Part shown: piece by piece, positions 23,079 to 34,261 of the stretch
Position numbering within the stretch: position 1 is the first letter of the stretch
How the letters are laid out: each line of letters opens with the position of its first letter
Source: Stenogyne calaminthoides
Taxonomy: Eukaryota > Streptophyta > Magnoliopsida > Lamiales > Lamiaceae
Length of the DNA stretch: 64,000 nt
Assembly: GCA_037126765.1 (NCBI GenBank)
Contig: JBBCBC010000027.1
Location: 11,990,406 to 12,054,405, forward strand
Reading direction: 5' to 3'
The notes under the pieces: model-generated
Databases searched by the model: none
The model's input: the letters and a program-made list of their open reading frames with translations, nothing else
What the model was told of the DNA's origin: nothing
Program-made: the position numbers and the translations under genes

Positions 23079-24279
23079 CTCTCAGGTCCCTCCAGAGTGG
23101 GTGCAGCTTCCAATGCTAATTGTTGGATTGTCTTCCCATTTATGTCTCCCAAGGGCATCAATTTGTTTGCCTGCATTGAGAGCTTCTCAATTCCCGTAGC
23201 AGCTAGACCCGTTAGTATGTCCACTACCCCAGATCCCATTTCTGAAGGCACCACAACTGGATTAGAAACCTGCATAATTAAGCTCCCTCCAATCTTGGTA
23301 TTCCTGAAAAGTGCAGGATTCATTGAGCGCAAAAAACCTCCACTTTCAATTTGTACAACGGGACCCAAACCTTCCGCAAGGGGAGGAAGCTGCTCGATAT
23401 TCTCGGGAGGTAAGTCAACTGGACTTCCACTTCCAGAACCAGTTGAATTACTAGGAGGAGAATGTTGAAATGCCTTCTCGTCTATGCCCCAATCACGCAT
23501 TAAATCTTCGGTTTCCAAATTTTCCAATCTTGAGGACCTTGTTTTAGTATATGTCTCCATCTTAAGTGTCTCTATCTCAGGCATTTCATCGAACACATCA
23601 TATACTGATGAATGATGGAAGTTTCCAGAGTTGGCTTCCCAAATGGATCCGTTGGAATGTTGCTTTACTTAATTCTTCTGGTTCGTTGTCAATATCAAAG
23701 TTGAGTAAACCTCCATTGGCAAGAGCATCATTTGCGAATTGCTTTAGAAGGCGTTCTCTTGGAGAATCCGGCTCACTTTCAGAACTCAAGCCAAATGGAC
23801 TGTGCTCTATACCCAACAAGGTCAGAAACTCGCTGGCTACTGAGTCAGTAACTTCGTCCAAGCAAAGTGATTCCCCCTCCCTACAATCTTCGGAGTCGGA
23901 ATAGATATTTACAGATTCATCTTGCTGTAAAATGTCACTTTGGTCCTCTTCTTCATCTTCTTGAGAATCTACTAGTTCATCATTTATTAAATCTGTGGCA
24001 TAACTTAGTGCTGTCTCCAGTTCCTTTAATAGTGATTCTTTGGACAAAATCTCATTTCCTTCCTCTGTAGAATTGCAGGTGCTTATCAACGGCTTGTCCT
24101 TTCCAAAGATGCCTTCTTCAGCTGAAGCAAGAAGGGCATCATCCTCATCAAGCGGTACCTTTAGGGAATCTTCTTCTGATTGCAAATGTTCTTCAGCAAA
24201 CTTTTCAACCCCCTTCTCCACAACAGAAAACTCACTAATTTCGCAGTCTACCGCAGAATTTTTATCATTAGAATCCTGT

Positions 24280-24600
24280 GGTGTAAATGAAATCAGTTTA
24301 TGATGATCAACATTCGAAGGAAAAGGGTCAGCATCCAATTGACGACTTCCAAAGACGACTTCTTCAGCTGAAGCACGAAGGGCATCATCCTCATCAAGGG
24401 GTAACATTAGGGAATCTTCTTCAGATTGCAAATGTTCTTCAGCAAACTTTTCAACCCCCTTCTTCACAACAGAAAACTCACTAATTTCGCACTCTACCAC
24501 AGAAATTTTATCATTAGAATCCGGTGGTGTAAATGAATTCAGTTTATGATGATCAACATTCGAAGGAAAAGGGTCAGCATCCAATTGATTCTTGACTGAA
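24280..24600 (-). repeat. Internal coding duplication in the PMI1-like pseudogene
   Basis: A segment of about 240 bp occurs twice in direct order (about 24090-24340 and 24340-24590). Both copies encode QLDADPFPSNVDHHKL, then VEKFAEEHLQSEEDSL and LDEDDAL with few differences. It lies in the low-constraint acidic middle of the protein and keeps the frame. Confidence 0.8.
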
Positions 24601-25598
24601 TCATTAGACATTTCCAGTTTCTGATAAAGTACATTCACTGATTCACACAGTTCTGATGTTATTGGCGAAATCTCATGAAGATCCTTAACATTTTCCTTAG
24701 ACGGGCTTAAGGCAGACAACCTAGCAGGAAGACTTCCTACTCGGCGAATAGTAAGCTCGTCCATTTGATCAAAATGATCCACAAAACTGTCTATAATTGC
24801 ACTATTCTGTCGCAAGGTGTGAATCTTGCGAACATTATTGTTGCAAGATGTTTGAGTGCTATTATTCGCCATTGCAACATATCCAAAACTGACATTCAAC
24901 GTCGCACCTTTAGCTTTACCCGAGAGCCTGAAACTAGTTGACCACTTTCCTGAATTCTTCTCCCCTTCCAATTCCTCTAATGTCAGAGGAAACAACCGAG
25001 TTAACTCAAAGTGGTGCTTCCCCAAATCACGCTCAGGGGAATCTTAAACAGAAACATACAACAAGAAATGTTTGGCTTCATACTTTGCTAACTGATCAAG
25101 ACCACTCCTACTAGCATTTACAGAACTAGAATGCATCAGCTGTTCCTCAAACTTAGCCACTCCTAGATTAACCCTAACTGGGCACGTCTTCCCCTAGATA
25201 TCTCGCCTCTTCCAATGAACAACCAGACAAACATCATCAAAAAGGGCTGGTAAGCCCTCGATGGAGTGAACTAGGAGTGAGAAACAACAATTGTACCTAC
25301 GGTTTCGAGCATTGGTCAATGCTTTTAGACCTTTCCAACTCCAAAGTGAAGGCTTCTTTTCTTTATCAAATGAATCTTTCTTGTTGTTCTTAGAATCCTT
25401 CTGCTTTTTTTTGGGCTTGGATAAACCAGATTTGTCAACAGATTTAGATCCATTGCTAGCAACAGAACCAGGGGGAAGCCTCGGTGGTACGGACTTATCT
25501 ACAAACAAGACTTTGCCTATGGTTTCGAGGTCATTTACAAACCTCTCAGCTCCCAAAATCTCACCACCTTTCTTCTGGCTGTCTAAATTGGATAACAT

Positions 25599-26222
25599 TT
25601 TCTCCTCACATCTACAAAATTGAAAACACGCAATTTTCTCAAGTTTACAAATCCATCCACAAGATTAAATCAATCCAGAATTGCTTCTAATAATAATCCA
25701 CAAACCACAAAAACATAAAAACAGATCGAAAAAAACCCCTAATTAATAATTTCTGATCGAAAACATTTACCCAGAAAATGTGTGAATGAATATAACAGAA
25801 GCGAAATCAATGATTCAATTCATATAATTCATATGCATATGAGCTAGAAGCATATATATTGAAATAAAGAAGATGAAGATGAAGATGAAGAATCTTACAA
25901 CTAAGAGCATGCGATACGAAATTTGGGGGCGAAACTTCCGCTCTTAGGTTGTGTGAGGAGGCGTCAGCGTTTTTCAATTCAAAATTTAAACCAAAATTAC
26001 ACGAAACGTATACGACTATTACATGTAACGCACTATTAACTATTCCCCCTTCCGAATTAGTAATTTGCATTCTTTTGGTGGGCACACAAAAAATAAAAAT
26101 TAAAAAAATAAAGTAATGAATACAGTATAATTTTGAAGGGTGATTTTATATATTTTTATGTATAAATTAAATAAGTGAGTTGGATTGTGTGTATGTGTAA
26201 GCTCAAAAATAATGACATTTTG
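25599..26222. other. 5' flank of the PMI1-like pseudogene
   Basis: Read on the minus strand this is the leader and promoter region; a leader intron is possible but not provable. It carries a GAAGATGAAGATGAAGATGAA run at 25868-25890. No TATA box is called. Confidence 0.35.
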
Positions 26223-26509
26223 GCTCCATTTGGATGAATGAATTTGAAATCCATGGATTTCACATACAAATCACCACTTTTTAATGGATTTACAAATACT
26301 TAGATTTGAGAGTCTAGTTTAAAATGAAGGGATTTCAAATCCTCATCAAAATCATGTCATTTGTGAAATATCTCCATTCTACCCCTTCCTTCTCTCTCCC
26401 CCCTTCACTCTCTTCCCTTCTCTATCATCTAAGTATTTGTAAATCCATTAAAGAGTGGTAATTTGTGTGTGAAATTCATGGATTTCAAATCCATCCATAC
26501 AAATGGAGC
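26223..26509. mobile_element. Palindromic MITE with 5-bp TTTTG duplication
   Basis: The left half (GCTCCATTTGGATGAATG, then AAATCCATGGATTTCACA) is repeated in inverted orientation at the right, ending CAAATGGAGC. Long arms of about 100 bp flank a pyrimidine-rich centre. The flanks are TTTTG at 26218-26222 and at 26510-26514. Confidence 0.8.
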
Positions 26510-26637
26510 TTTTGTGTAAAATTGTGAATATTGTGAAGGTGGACTTTATAAAATGGTTTCTACTTTAAGGGTGAACAAGTTATTTTGGGACGTCTGAATA
26601 AAAAAAGTATGCAAGTTATTATGTGACGGAAAGAAAC

Positions 26638-26820
26638 CGGTGTGCTTAAATTTCATCCTCCCACGAGCTCCTCATTTGAGTGGGAGACTCAGGTTCAATT
26701 TTCTCTGGGAACGAATTGGAGTTATGAGAGTTATAAGGTGGATTGGCGATTTTGTAGAGTATTTGGATGCTTGGTGTACTAACTACTAACAACTAACTTT
26801 GCTCAATCAAAAAAAAAAAA
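26638..26820 (+). mobile_element. tRNA-derived SINE, copy B
   Basis: It shares TCCTCATTTGAGTGG, a box-B-like GGTTCAATTTTC, GTTATAAGGTGGATTGGCGATTTT and ACTACTAACAACTAACTTT with copy A at 20130-20318, and ends in an A-run. It is diverged from copy A by many substitutions but collinear with it. Confidence 0.7.
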
Positions 26821-27417
26821 TTATGTGATGGAAAGAGTATTAACTGCTATTAATATATTTATTTTTTATAATTTGGTATCCGATTCAACGTCCGACTAAT
26901 TCAGAATATCAGAATCTACCATTCACTAGTGGGGACCTCACTTCAAGTCAGATCTATTTCAAGTCATAGAGCAAAGTTATGCACGGACTGACTCATCTCA
27001 AAAGTTGATTGTGTCTAAATGGTTTCGAACTTGAGATGTAGGAAGGATTAACTATTAATTTTCTGTTTTGGGTGACCACGTTATTTGAAGGCCATCTTAT
27101 ATATTTAATTCATTAATTGTAGATTTATCTGCCTGTATTAAATTAAATAAAGACGTTGATGCAGCCACAACAAAACGTACATTCATTCATCAATTAAACT
27201 GAAAAAGATGGAAAGTGATATAAATTTGAAATCAAAGCCAAAAGCTAGAATTGCAACGGCATAAAGATCATTATTCGTTATACCCCAATTCCTCATTTCA
27301 CTTTATAAAGAGTACACCTCTTATGAGAATCAACACGTGATGTTTTTGTAAATAATTTTATTATTATTATTTCTTAAATCGCTAAAATTTGATACCTCGT
27401 ACACTAAATTCCTCGAC
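26821..27417. other. Intergenic, no gene seen
   Basis: AT-rich sequence without a recognisable exon, RNA gene or element boundary. Confidence 0.5.
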
Positions 27418-27446
27418 TGGTGGGTAGGCATGCTCAAAAAAAAAAT

Positions 27447-27690
27447 CGGAACCGCCGGTTCCGGTTCCGGAACCGAATCGAAATCGTAAATCCCACGGTT
27501 CGGTTCGGTTCTAACAAAACTGAGCAGGAACCATGGTTCGAACCGGAACCGCCGGTTCCAGAACCGGAACCGCCCCAAAATTTGAAAATTATAGCCGTTG
27601 AGATCCAACGGCCAAGATTAAAAAGAGTTGAGATCCAACGACCGATATCAAAAAAAGCCGTTGAAGGAACCCCGGTTCGGTTCGAACCAA
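27447..27690. repeat. Subterminal GGTTC/GAACC palindromic repeats of the hAT element
   Basis: Clusters such as GAACCGCCGGTTCCGGTTCC, CGGTTCGGTTCGGTTC and GGTTCGAACCGGAACCGCC occur in both orientations. A smaller set (GGGTTCGGAACCGTG) sits near the right end at about 31750. Such motifs are usual transposase-binding sites of hAT elements. Confidence 0.7.
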
Positions 27691-28088
27691 ACAGTTTTGA
27701 CCGCTTTTTTTTTTTTTTCAATATTTAATCTATAAATACCAACTCATTCCACTCCAAAATTCACACCAAAGTTTATTCATCTCTCTCTCAAGTCTCAACT
27801 CTCACTCAATTCTCAAAGTTTATTATTTACATATTATTTACATTACTTACATAGTTACATATTACATCACTAAACTATATATCATACTATACACTACATA
27901 TTATATTTATACTACACTATATATTATATACACTATATATTACACTATACTAATACTAGTATACTACTATAGTACTATACTACATATTAGTATATTACAC
28001 TACACTTACATAGTTACATACATATTATATTACACTACACTTACATACATATATTATTTACATATACACTTACATACATATTATTATT

Positions 28089-30309
28089 ATGGCAAGCCAT
28101 CAAAGCAAGGGTAAGGGTAAAGGCAAAGCTTCTTCCACCTCTTCCGTTCGTCTTCCACATCCACCGGCACCGATCGAGTGGAGTTTAGATGATATTGAGG
28201 CCACACTTGGTCTCGGTTATGAGAATCCTCTTGAAGATGATGCTATACCACAAGGTCCACGACATCCTACTCAAGAAAGTCAAAACCACCCAACCGAGTC
28301 CAATGCCGAGCCAACTCCAACCCCAACTCCAAGTCGAGCTCAACTTAAGTCGGATATTTTTGCACGTCACTTTAATAAAGTGATCAACGAGGATGGTACT
28401 ATTAAAGTTCATTGCAACTATTGTGAGAAAATATATTCTTTTGTCAAATGAGGAGGATATGGAACATTCGAGAAGCATTTGAAAAAAATTCATCCGGATA
28501 GAGTTGGAATTAGTTCAAACCAAGCACAACTTCGTGGATTTACGTCAACCGGTGGCGGTGGTGGAGTTCAAGGCGAGGTAAGTAACCCCACTTCTCTATT
28601 TACATTTGATCAAATGAAATATAGAAAATTGTTAGCTAAATTTGTGTGCACACAACACCTTCCTTTTCAATTTACCGATAATTCGTATTGGAATGATTTT
28701 GTTAACCTTGGTCTTCAACCCGCGGAAAAAAAAGTTTCACGTCATACTACTACTCGTGATGTTGCTAAAGTTGTTTATGAGTATAAATATGCTTTGATTA
28801 ATCTATTTGCCGATTTAAATGTTAAAGTTTGTATATGTGCGGATATTTGGAGTGATAATTTTCAAAAGTATAGTTATATAGGAGTTACATGCACTTGGAT
28901 TGATGATTCGTGGACTCTTAACAAAAGATTGATTGCTTATAGAGATTTTGATACGGAACACAATGCCGTTAAATTAGAGATAAATTGCATGATATTTTAA
29001 ATGGGTATGCTCTTACTAAAAAAATATTTTCTATTGGTTTTGATAATCTTTAGTGCAGAATCACGGCTACTATTGAAGATCTTACAAATATTTGTCAACC
29101 ATATCTTGGTGGAAAAAAATTTCATGTTAGATGTATGTGTCATATTTTAAATTTTGTGTGTTCAAGATGGTTTAGATGCTTTGAAAGAACAAGTTGGTCC
29201 TATTAGATCCGCTTATTTATTATATGTCGAGACATTCAAAATTGTTGAAAAAATGGAAAGTTTTTTTGTAGAACATACAATATGCATCCCAAAAAAAATT
29301 CTCTTGATGTGTCAACTCGTTGGAATTCCATGTATAAATTGTTAAAGGAGTCTATGGATTATAAAGACGCTTTATGTACATTTTTTACTCAAGAAAATTG
29401 TGGTATTCATTTATATCCTCAATATTGGGATTCATGCACTTCTTTGTGTAAAATTTTGGGAATTTTTAATGATTCCACAAAAGTGTTATCCGGTGTTTAT
29501 TATCCTACGTGTAATTTAGCGCTTGATTATTGTATTAAAGTTGTTCATGTGTTAAATGAAAATATTACAAATCCTTTATTAAGTGGTGCTACTTTTTCTA
29601 TGATGCAAAAATGGAAAAAATATTTTACAAATATTCCCGATCTATTCTTGGTTGCTAAAATGTTTGATCCTAGAGTAAGATTGGATGGATTAATAATGAT
29701 GTTAAATATGTATTATAATTATTTATTTCCTAATAGACATAAGGTCATGGGTGAAGATGATGTATATCCTAATCCGGAAGAGATTGGTAATCGGATTAAA
29801 GTTACTTTAATGTCTTTATTTAGAGAATATAGTGGTCCCGGTTTTGAAGAAAATTTTGGTGGTGGTGGCTCTTCTATGAGTCAAGAAGAAGATATATTAA
29901 CAGGTTTTTATGATGAACGTTCTCAAAAAACGTCCAAGGTCTACTTCTAACCCTTATTACTTAACTTGATCATTATTTATCCTCTTCATTTGTTCGGCTT
30001 GATGAAGATGAAGACAATATTTACTTTTAATATACTAAAGTGGTGGTCGAGGATGAAAAATATCTATCCAATATTGTCAATGCTAGCAAGAGAAATTTTT
30101 GCATCTCCCCTGATCAATTCTTGTTGAACAAGCTTTTAGTTTGGGAGACTACACTTTGGATGCAACGAGATCGAATATGACCGTTGAAAAACGTGGAAAA
30201 CCAATGCTTGCTTGATGATTGGGTAAGAGCGAAAAAGAGAAGTCAAGAATTTGTTGATAATGATGATCAAGATAGCTCAAGAAGAAACTACCACGGAAGT
30301 GATGCATGA
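28089..30309 (+). pseudogene. hAT-family transposase, degenerate
   Basis: The N-terminus MASHQSKGKGKGKASS leads to a BED zinc finger (CNYCEKIYSF, then GGYGTFEKHLKKIH) cut by an in-frame TGA at 28449-28451. The same frame continues through TFDQMKYRKLLAKFVCTQHLPF, ICADIWSDNFQKYSYIGVT and WIDDSW, as in hAT transposases. A frameshift near 28973 precedes LHDILNGYALTKKIFSIGFDN, a TAG lies at 29053-29055, and another shift near 29157 breaks FHVRCMCHILN from VQDGLDAL. STRWNSMYKLLKESMDYKDAL and PDLFLVAKMFDPRVRLDGL follow. The C-terminal dimerisation region (AREIFASP, then LDATRSNMTVEK and DDWVRAKKRSQEF) is in mixed frames and ends at a TGA (30307-30309). No active enzyme is expected. Confidence 0.88.
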
Positions 30310-31082
30310 AGAATCGAATCGATCCAAATCAACGAGGTAAGTTTGAGGTAAAGAGAACTATGTGGACTTTGATTCCTATTTGGATCGTAGGCAACTTAAT
30401 TTTAAGTTTCAAACTTAGAATTTCTAAGTTTATTTCTTAAATTTAAGCTCAAGTCCAATTTCTTTAAATCCCCCCCTCCCCCAAATTTATTTTGTAAAGT
30501 TTAAAATTTTAAGTTGTAATTGTAATTACTAATTCGATATAGTTCACTTTGTAATTTGTAAATTTGTAATAGTTCAATTAATTTGTAATAGTAGATTACT
30601 AGCTTATTTTAAGTTAGAATTACTATTTTGTAATAGTTCAATTACTTTGTAATAGGCTACTAATTTATAATAGTTCAATTATTAATGTAATCTTCAATTT
30701 AAATCCTCATATTAACAATAACAATGTCCAATTTCCTGAACCACCGGTTTTTTGTTTTTTTTTTTTTTTTTTGTATTTTGTATTTTATAATAGTTCATTC
30801 AATTATTTCTAAGTGTATTTCTTAGAATGTTAGAATTAAAGATACTTAGTTCATACTTAATACTGCAACAATTCAATTAATTCAAAATTATTGTTAGTTG
30901 ATTTAATTTATTCAAGTTTTCATCTTCATTTTTTCATTGTTTTCAAGAGTCAAATAATCAATACTCAATAGTCAAGTCAAGAGACTAAGATTCTAAGCTA
31001 TTTCTTTTTGTTTTTTAGTTTTTGTTTTTTAGTTATTGTTTTTTACTTTTTATTTTTTATTCTTATTATTTATCATCCTTCT

Positions 31083-31090
31083 ATAAATTC
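31083..31090 (+). promoter_or_regulatory. TATA-like box before the second BED ORF
   Basis: CTATAAATTCCCACACATCA lies about 50 bp before the ATG at 31137. A matching CTATAAATACCAACTCATTC lies at 27731, upstream of the transposase, which suggests that both ORFs have related promoters. Confidence 0.45.
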
Positions 31091-31136
31091 CCACACATCA
31101 AACTCAAAAAACTCATACAATTTTCTTAAGCAAAAA

Positions 31137-31430
31137 ATGGCTTCTTCTTCTTCATCAACAATAACTTCCGATGAAAACACTCCACCACCACCACCACCAC
31201 CACCAACACCTACTAATATTCCGATCCCACAACATATTCTTCAATCTTCTCTATTTACGGTTCACTATAGAATCAATTCAAATATGTCAAATGGCTATGG
31301 GGTAAATCCTAACGAAATAAAACTTCATTGTAATCATTGTAACAAAGTTTATCCTTTTTGTCGTGGAGGAGGATATGGAGCTTTGGTTAAACATATACAA
31401 TCAAAGCATCCGAGACATGAGTCAATTTGA
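31137..31430 (+). CDS. Small stand-alone BED zinc-finger protein inside the hAT element, 97 aa
   Basis: An uninterrupted ORF: MASSSSSTITSDENT, a proline run, a 30-residue linker, and a BED-type finger with CNHCNKVYPF and then GGGYGALVKHIQSKHPRH (C-x2-C ... H-x4-H). The finger closely resembles the one at the start of the decayed transposase in the same element, without the TGA that breaks that copy. There is no catalytic or dimerisation domain. The frame ends in TGA shortly after the finger. BED fingers bind DNA, so this could be a truncated transposase gene, or a DNA-binding decoy or repressor; the function is inferred only. I chose the internal ATG at 31137 because it has a TATA-like box upstream and starts like the transposase (MAS...). 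Confidence 0.6.
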   Translation: MASSSSSTITSDENTPPPPPPPPTPTNIPIPQHILQSSLFTVHYRINSNMSNGYGVNPNEIKLHCNHCNKVYPFCRGGGYGALVKHIQSKHPRHESI

Positions 31431-31786
31431 CATGGAAAATTGGAAATGGTCCAAATGGTGATGAAATTTAATTCTACTAGACTAGTCTTACTAATTTACC
31501 ATTGTTGCTTGCATTTTGGTATTGTACTAATGTTATTGTTATGTTTTAACTTTTAATTATTGTAATGTAATCTTTAATTTAAATTCTCATATTAACAATA
31601 ATAAAATAATTAAATTTCTCATCTACATTCTTTCAAATTTTAGATCCAAAAAATCAAGAAATAAAAAAAATTAAAAAAAAAAAAAAAGGTTTCGAATCAA
31701 CCAAAACCGTGGGCGGTTGGTTTCGTTCCACCTCAAGAAATTTTGGAAATGGGTTCGGAACCGTGAAAGCATCCCCTTTGGTGGGT

Positions 31787-33868
31787 CAACCTTAATATCG
31801 CTATCTCAAGTAATATCACAACCTTAATTTTATGGATATATCGAATGGATATATCCATATCGCATATCGATATCGCAAAAAATTTAAAAAAATGACGAAA
31901 ATTATGTTAAAAATTTGAAAATTTGACATGAAATTTTATAGGTTATTATTACACACAATTATGCATACATTTCATTTAAAATCACAATAAAATAATATAT
32001 TTAAATAAAAAAAATATTAGCAATAAACTATATAAACACTGTCCATAAAAGAACTATTGACAATAAAATACATAATACAATACAAAATGACTAAAATTAC
32101 ATGATAAAATATAATTAATACCAAAATAATGACCTATAAGGTTCAAAAATAGAAGATGTAATGATATCTCTAAAAATAATTGTACCAAATCACATTAAAG
32201 TACATGGATATATTAACATGTCATTTATATGTTTTTATCTCTTCCAATCACCATGAATTGAAAATATCATTCGTAGATATTTTGTTGATACACATTTTGA
32301 CTTTCATAAATATTTGAGAGTTTGATGAAAAAACATTTTATATTCCAATCAAAATGTAAAAAATATGTGTCAAAAAGCATATGAATCTTGAGACATATCA
32401 TAATCGGTGTCCATACTCATGGTGCAATTAAATTAAAAAAAAAAAATATGTTGGTCCGGTGTAAACGAGTCTTACACGTGTATGGGGGAATACACGTGTT
32501 AGGTGTTTTTAAAAAATCACGATAGTCTCAAGATTAGGTTTCGAGAAGCACGGATCGGTTCTCGAGTCAAAAATGAAAAAGATAATTTGATAATCCTAAC
32601 GAGTCAAAGAATTGGATCGGATAACTAAATGAATCCTCAAGAGAGTTCGGTTTGATAACTATATGACCGTGCGGAATGGTTGGCCCTTTAGATTTCTTTT
32701 AAGCTTTTGAAAACCTTCCCTTAATTGAAATAGTGATTAGGTTGTGATTGTATGCAATTGGATTGATTATCTCATGAAAATCAAAAAAATCTTAAATTTA
32801 TAAACAATTATAGTGGTTTGAGACTCAAGCTCTACGCCCACTCTCCCCGACTCTTGAGAGAAATTCACTATAACTACCTCGTCCGAAGTTTTTCGACTAC
32901 CTCCGTAGTTTGATATATTATCAATCACACACAATCTGATTTATAAAGTTTTTCGTAGTTTACTAACTCTTTACAACTCTTTTTCACTACCTTCTCAAGG
33001 GTTTTGGGATATTTGGTTTCCAACTAGGATGAGATATTTTACAATGAAGCACAATGCAAAGGGTTAGGATATTTAATTTTGATAAACATTTAGTATATGA
33101 GCTCTCTTCAATATAGAAGCATTTGGGTAAAATAAGTTTGAGCTCTTGAGTTGCATGATAAATTTGAAATGTAGGGTCACATTTATGTAGGTCATTTTTG
33201 AAAACTATCCGTTGGAGAGATAGCCGTGAGTTCCCTCTTGTGGTGTGAAACAACTATATTTAGGGTTTGAAACTCCCTAACTATGACAATAGCTTTTCAT
33301 GTATGAACTTTTTTACATCCGACATCAATTAAATGTAATGCGATGTCTTCCTTCCTTTTTTGACTTTTTGTTTCTAGTTAAAAACAAACTCGAGTTTGAT
33401 ATAACCTTAACAACATCGACTTAGTTCAAATGCAATATCTAACTTCTTAAGGAATCGCGAAAATAGATATTGTATGTTATATCGAGCAAAAATATTCGAA
33501 TTTGCAATTCTTGATCTTGCCTTCTTGATCAATTTTCGTGATATTTGAATCTTTGTAGTTTATATGAGAAAAAAAACATTAAATTTTCATCCCGAAACTT
33601 TGGATACTTCGTAAACATATTCATATAACCGACTATACATTTTGCAGAGATAGTTAAAAAATGAATCGACTCAACTATCAAGATCATTCGAACATGTCAT
33701 ATATCAAAATCATATATCTTTATTAAATTCATCTCCAACAATATATATCGAAATTTGTAATGATATTTAGCGATATAAGAAAAAATTTACATACAAAATT
33801 CATATCGCATAGTTAAAAAATGCAATATATCCGCGCTATATCCACGATATTTCGCGATATTTTCATCC
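31787..33868. mobile_element. Decayed DNA element with ATATCG-rich ends
   Basis: The right end CGATATTTTCATCCCTG and the ATATCGCATATCGATATCGC-like sequence near 31850 are inverted relatives. They are typical of a plant element family ending CAGGGATGAAAATATCG. The left terminus itself is not seen. The interior (32450-33300) holds a TGTTGGTCCGGTGTAAACGAG-like block that may be another insertion. No ORF is recognised. Confidence 0.35.
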
Positions 33869-34261
33869 CTGGGTTGCAAATGCGATATGTCAACCATCTT
33901 CCACGATCAAAGTATAATGGAAATACAATATGGTTGCAAATGAAGCATTTCTTCGAATAATTGATCGGGGATGCTTATAAAAAAATATATGACAATTGCA
34001 TTTTTTGTTTAGAATATTTTAATTTTTGAGAACACCACTGAAAGAAAAATGAAATGTACATTGAACGAAAGTTTCTCAATCAATCTATGAAAAAATCACT
34101 TTGAAGACTAAAATTTCCTCACATAATCTTCCGTGTTATTGTGAATTTTATGATGATAAGTATTCAAATAACATTAAATAAAAAAAGAAGGTCTTGTGTG
34201 AAATATTTACACTAATATTATATGCAATACAACATAAATAAAGTAAAAATAGTCTAAATTT

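Larger units (their letters stand above)
21698..25598 (-). pseudogene. PMIR1: PMI1-RELATED1-like gene with three stops and two frameshifts
   Basis: PMI1/PMIR proteins are large cytosolic plant proteins with an N-terminal NT-C2 domain; they act in chloroplast and nuclear movement and endomembrane/actin organisation. Reading the minus strand from ATG 25598-25596 gives the family layout over about 1,200 codons, close to the family's length. It has a basic linker (KPKKKQKDSKNNKKDS), NT-C2 domain (VHSIEGLPALFDDVCLVVHWKR, then KFEEQL, KYEAKHFLLY, LTRLFPLTLEELE and SGKAKGATLNVSFGY). An acidic middle and LENLETEDLMRDWGI, GGFLRSMNPALF, GGSLIMQVSNPVVVP, DYVSLEDLAPLTMDKIEAL, SLTLDEWVKLDSG and TVALMVQLRDPLRNYEPVG follow. 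A LysM-like tail ends the reading (QPGDTLWSI and LNPHIQNPNVIFPNETIRLH, stop 21698). One intron (22802-23078) keeps GT-AG and joins ER to QGF. Damage: TAG 25194-25196 and TAA 25044-25046 in the C2 domain, a frameshift near 23660-23670, a TAA just after KLKAVV (21859-21861), and a frameshift near 21805. An 84-bp internal duplication around PFPSNVDHHKL is also visible. Either a recent pseudogene or sequencing errors; five lesions favour the former. Confidence 0.9.
27426..31778 (+). mobile_element. hAT transposon, complete ends, 8-bp target duplication
   Basis: The element is bounded by TGGTGGGT at 27418-27425 and at 31779-31786, a perfect 8-bp target duplication as made by hAT transposases. Its ends (AGGCATGCTCAAAA and the inverse of GAAAGCATCCCCTT) are short imperfect inverted repeats. 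It contains subterminal GGTTCGGTTC/GAACCGGAACC palindromes, a decayed BED-finger hAT transposase (28089-30309) and a second small BED-finger ORF (31137-31430). At about 4.35 kb it has the size of an autonomous element. Confidence 0.85.

Noticed and set aside
23097..23468. Plus-strand ORF of 123 codons
   Set aside because: It is the antisense shadow of the conserved C-terminal half of the PMI1-like pseudogene.
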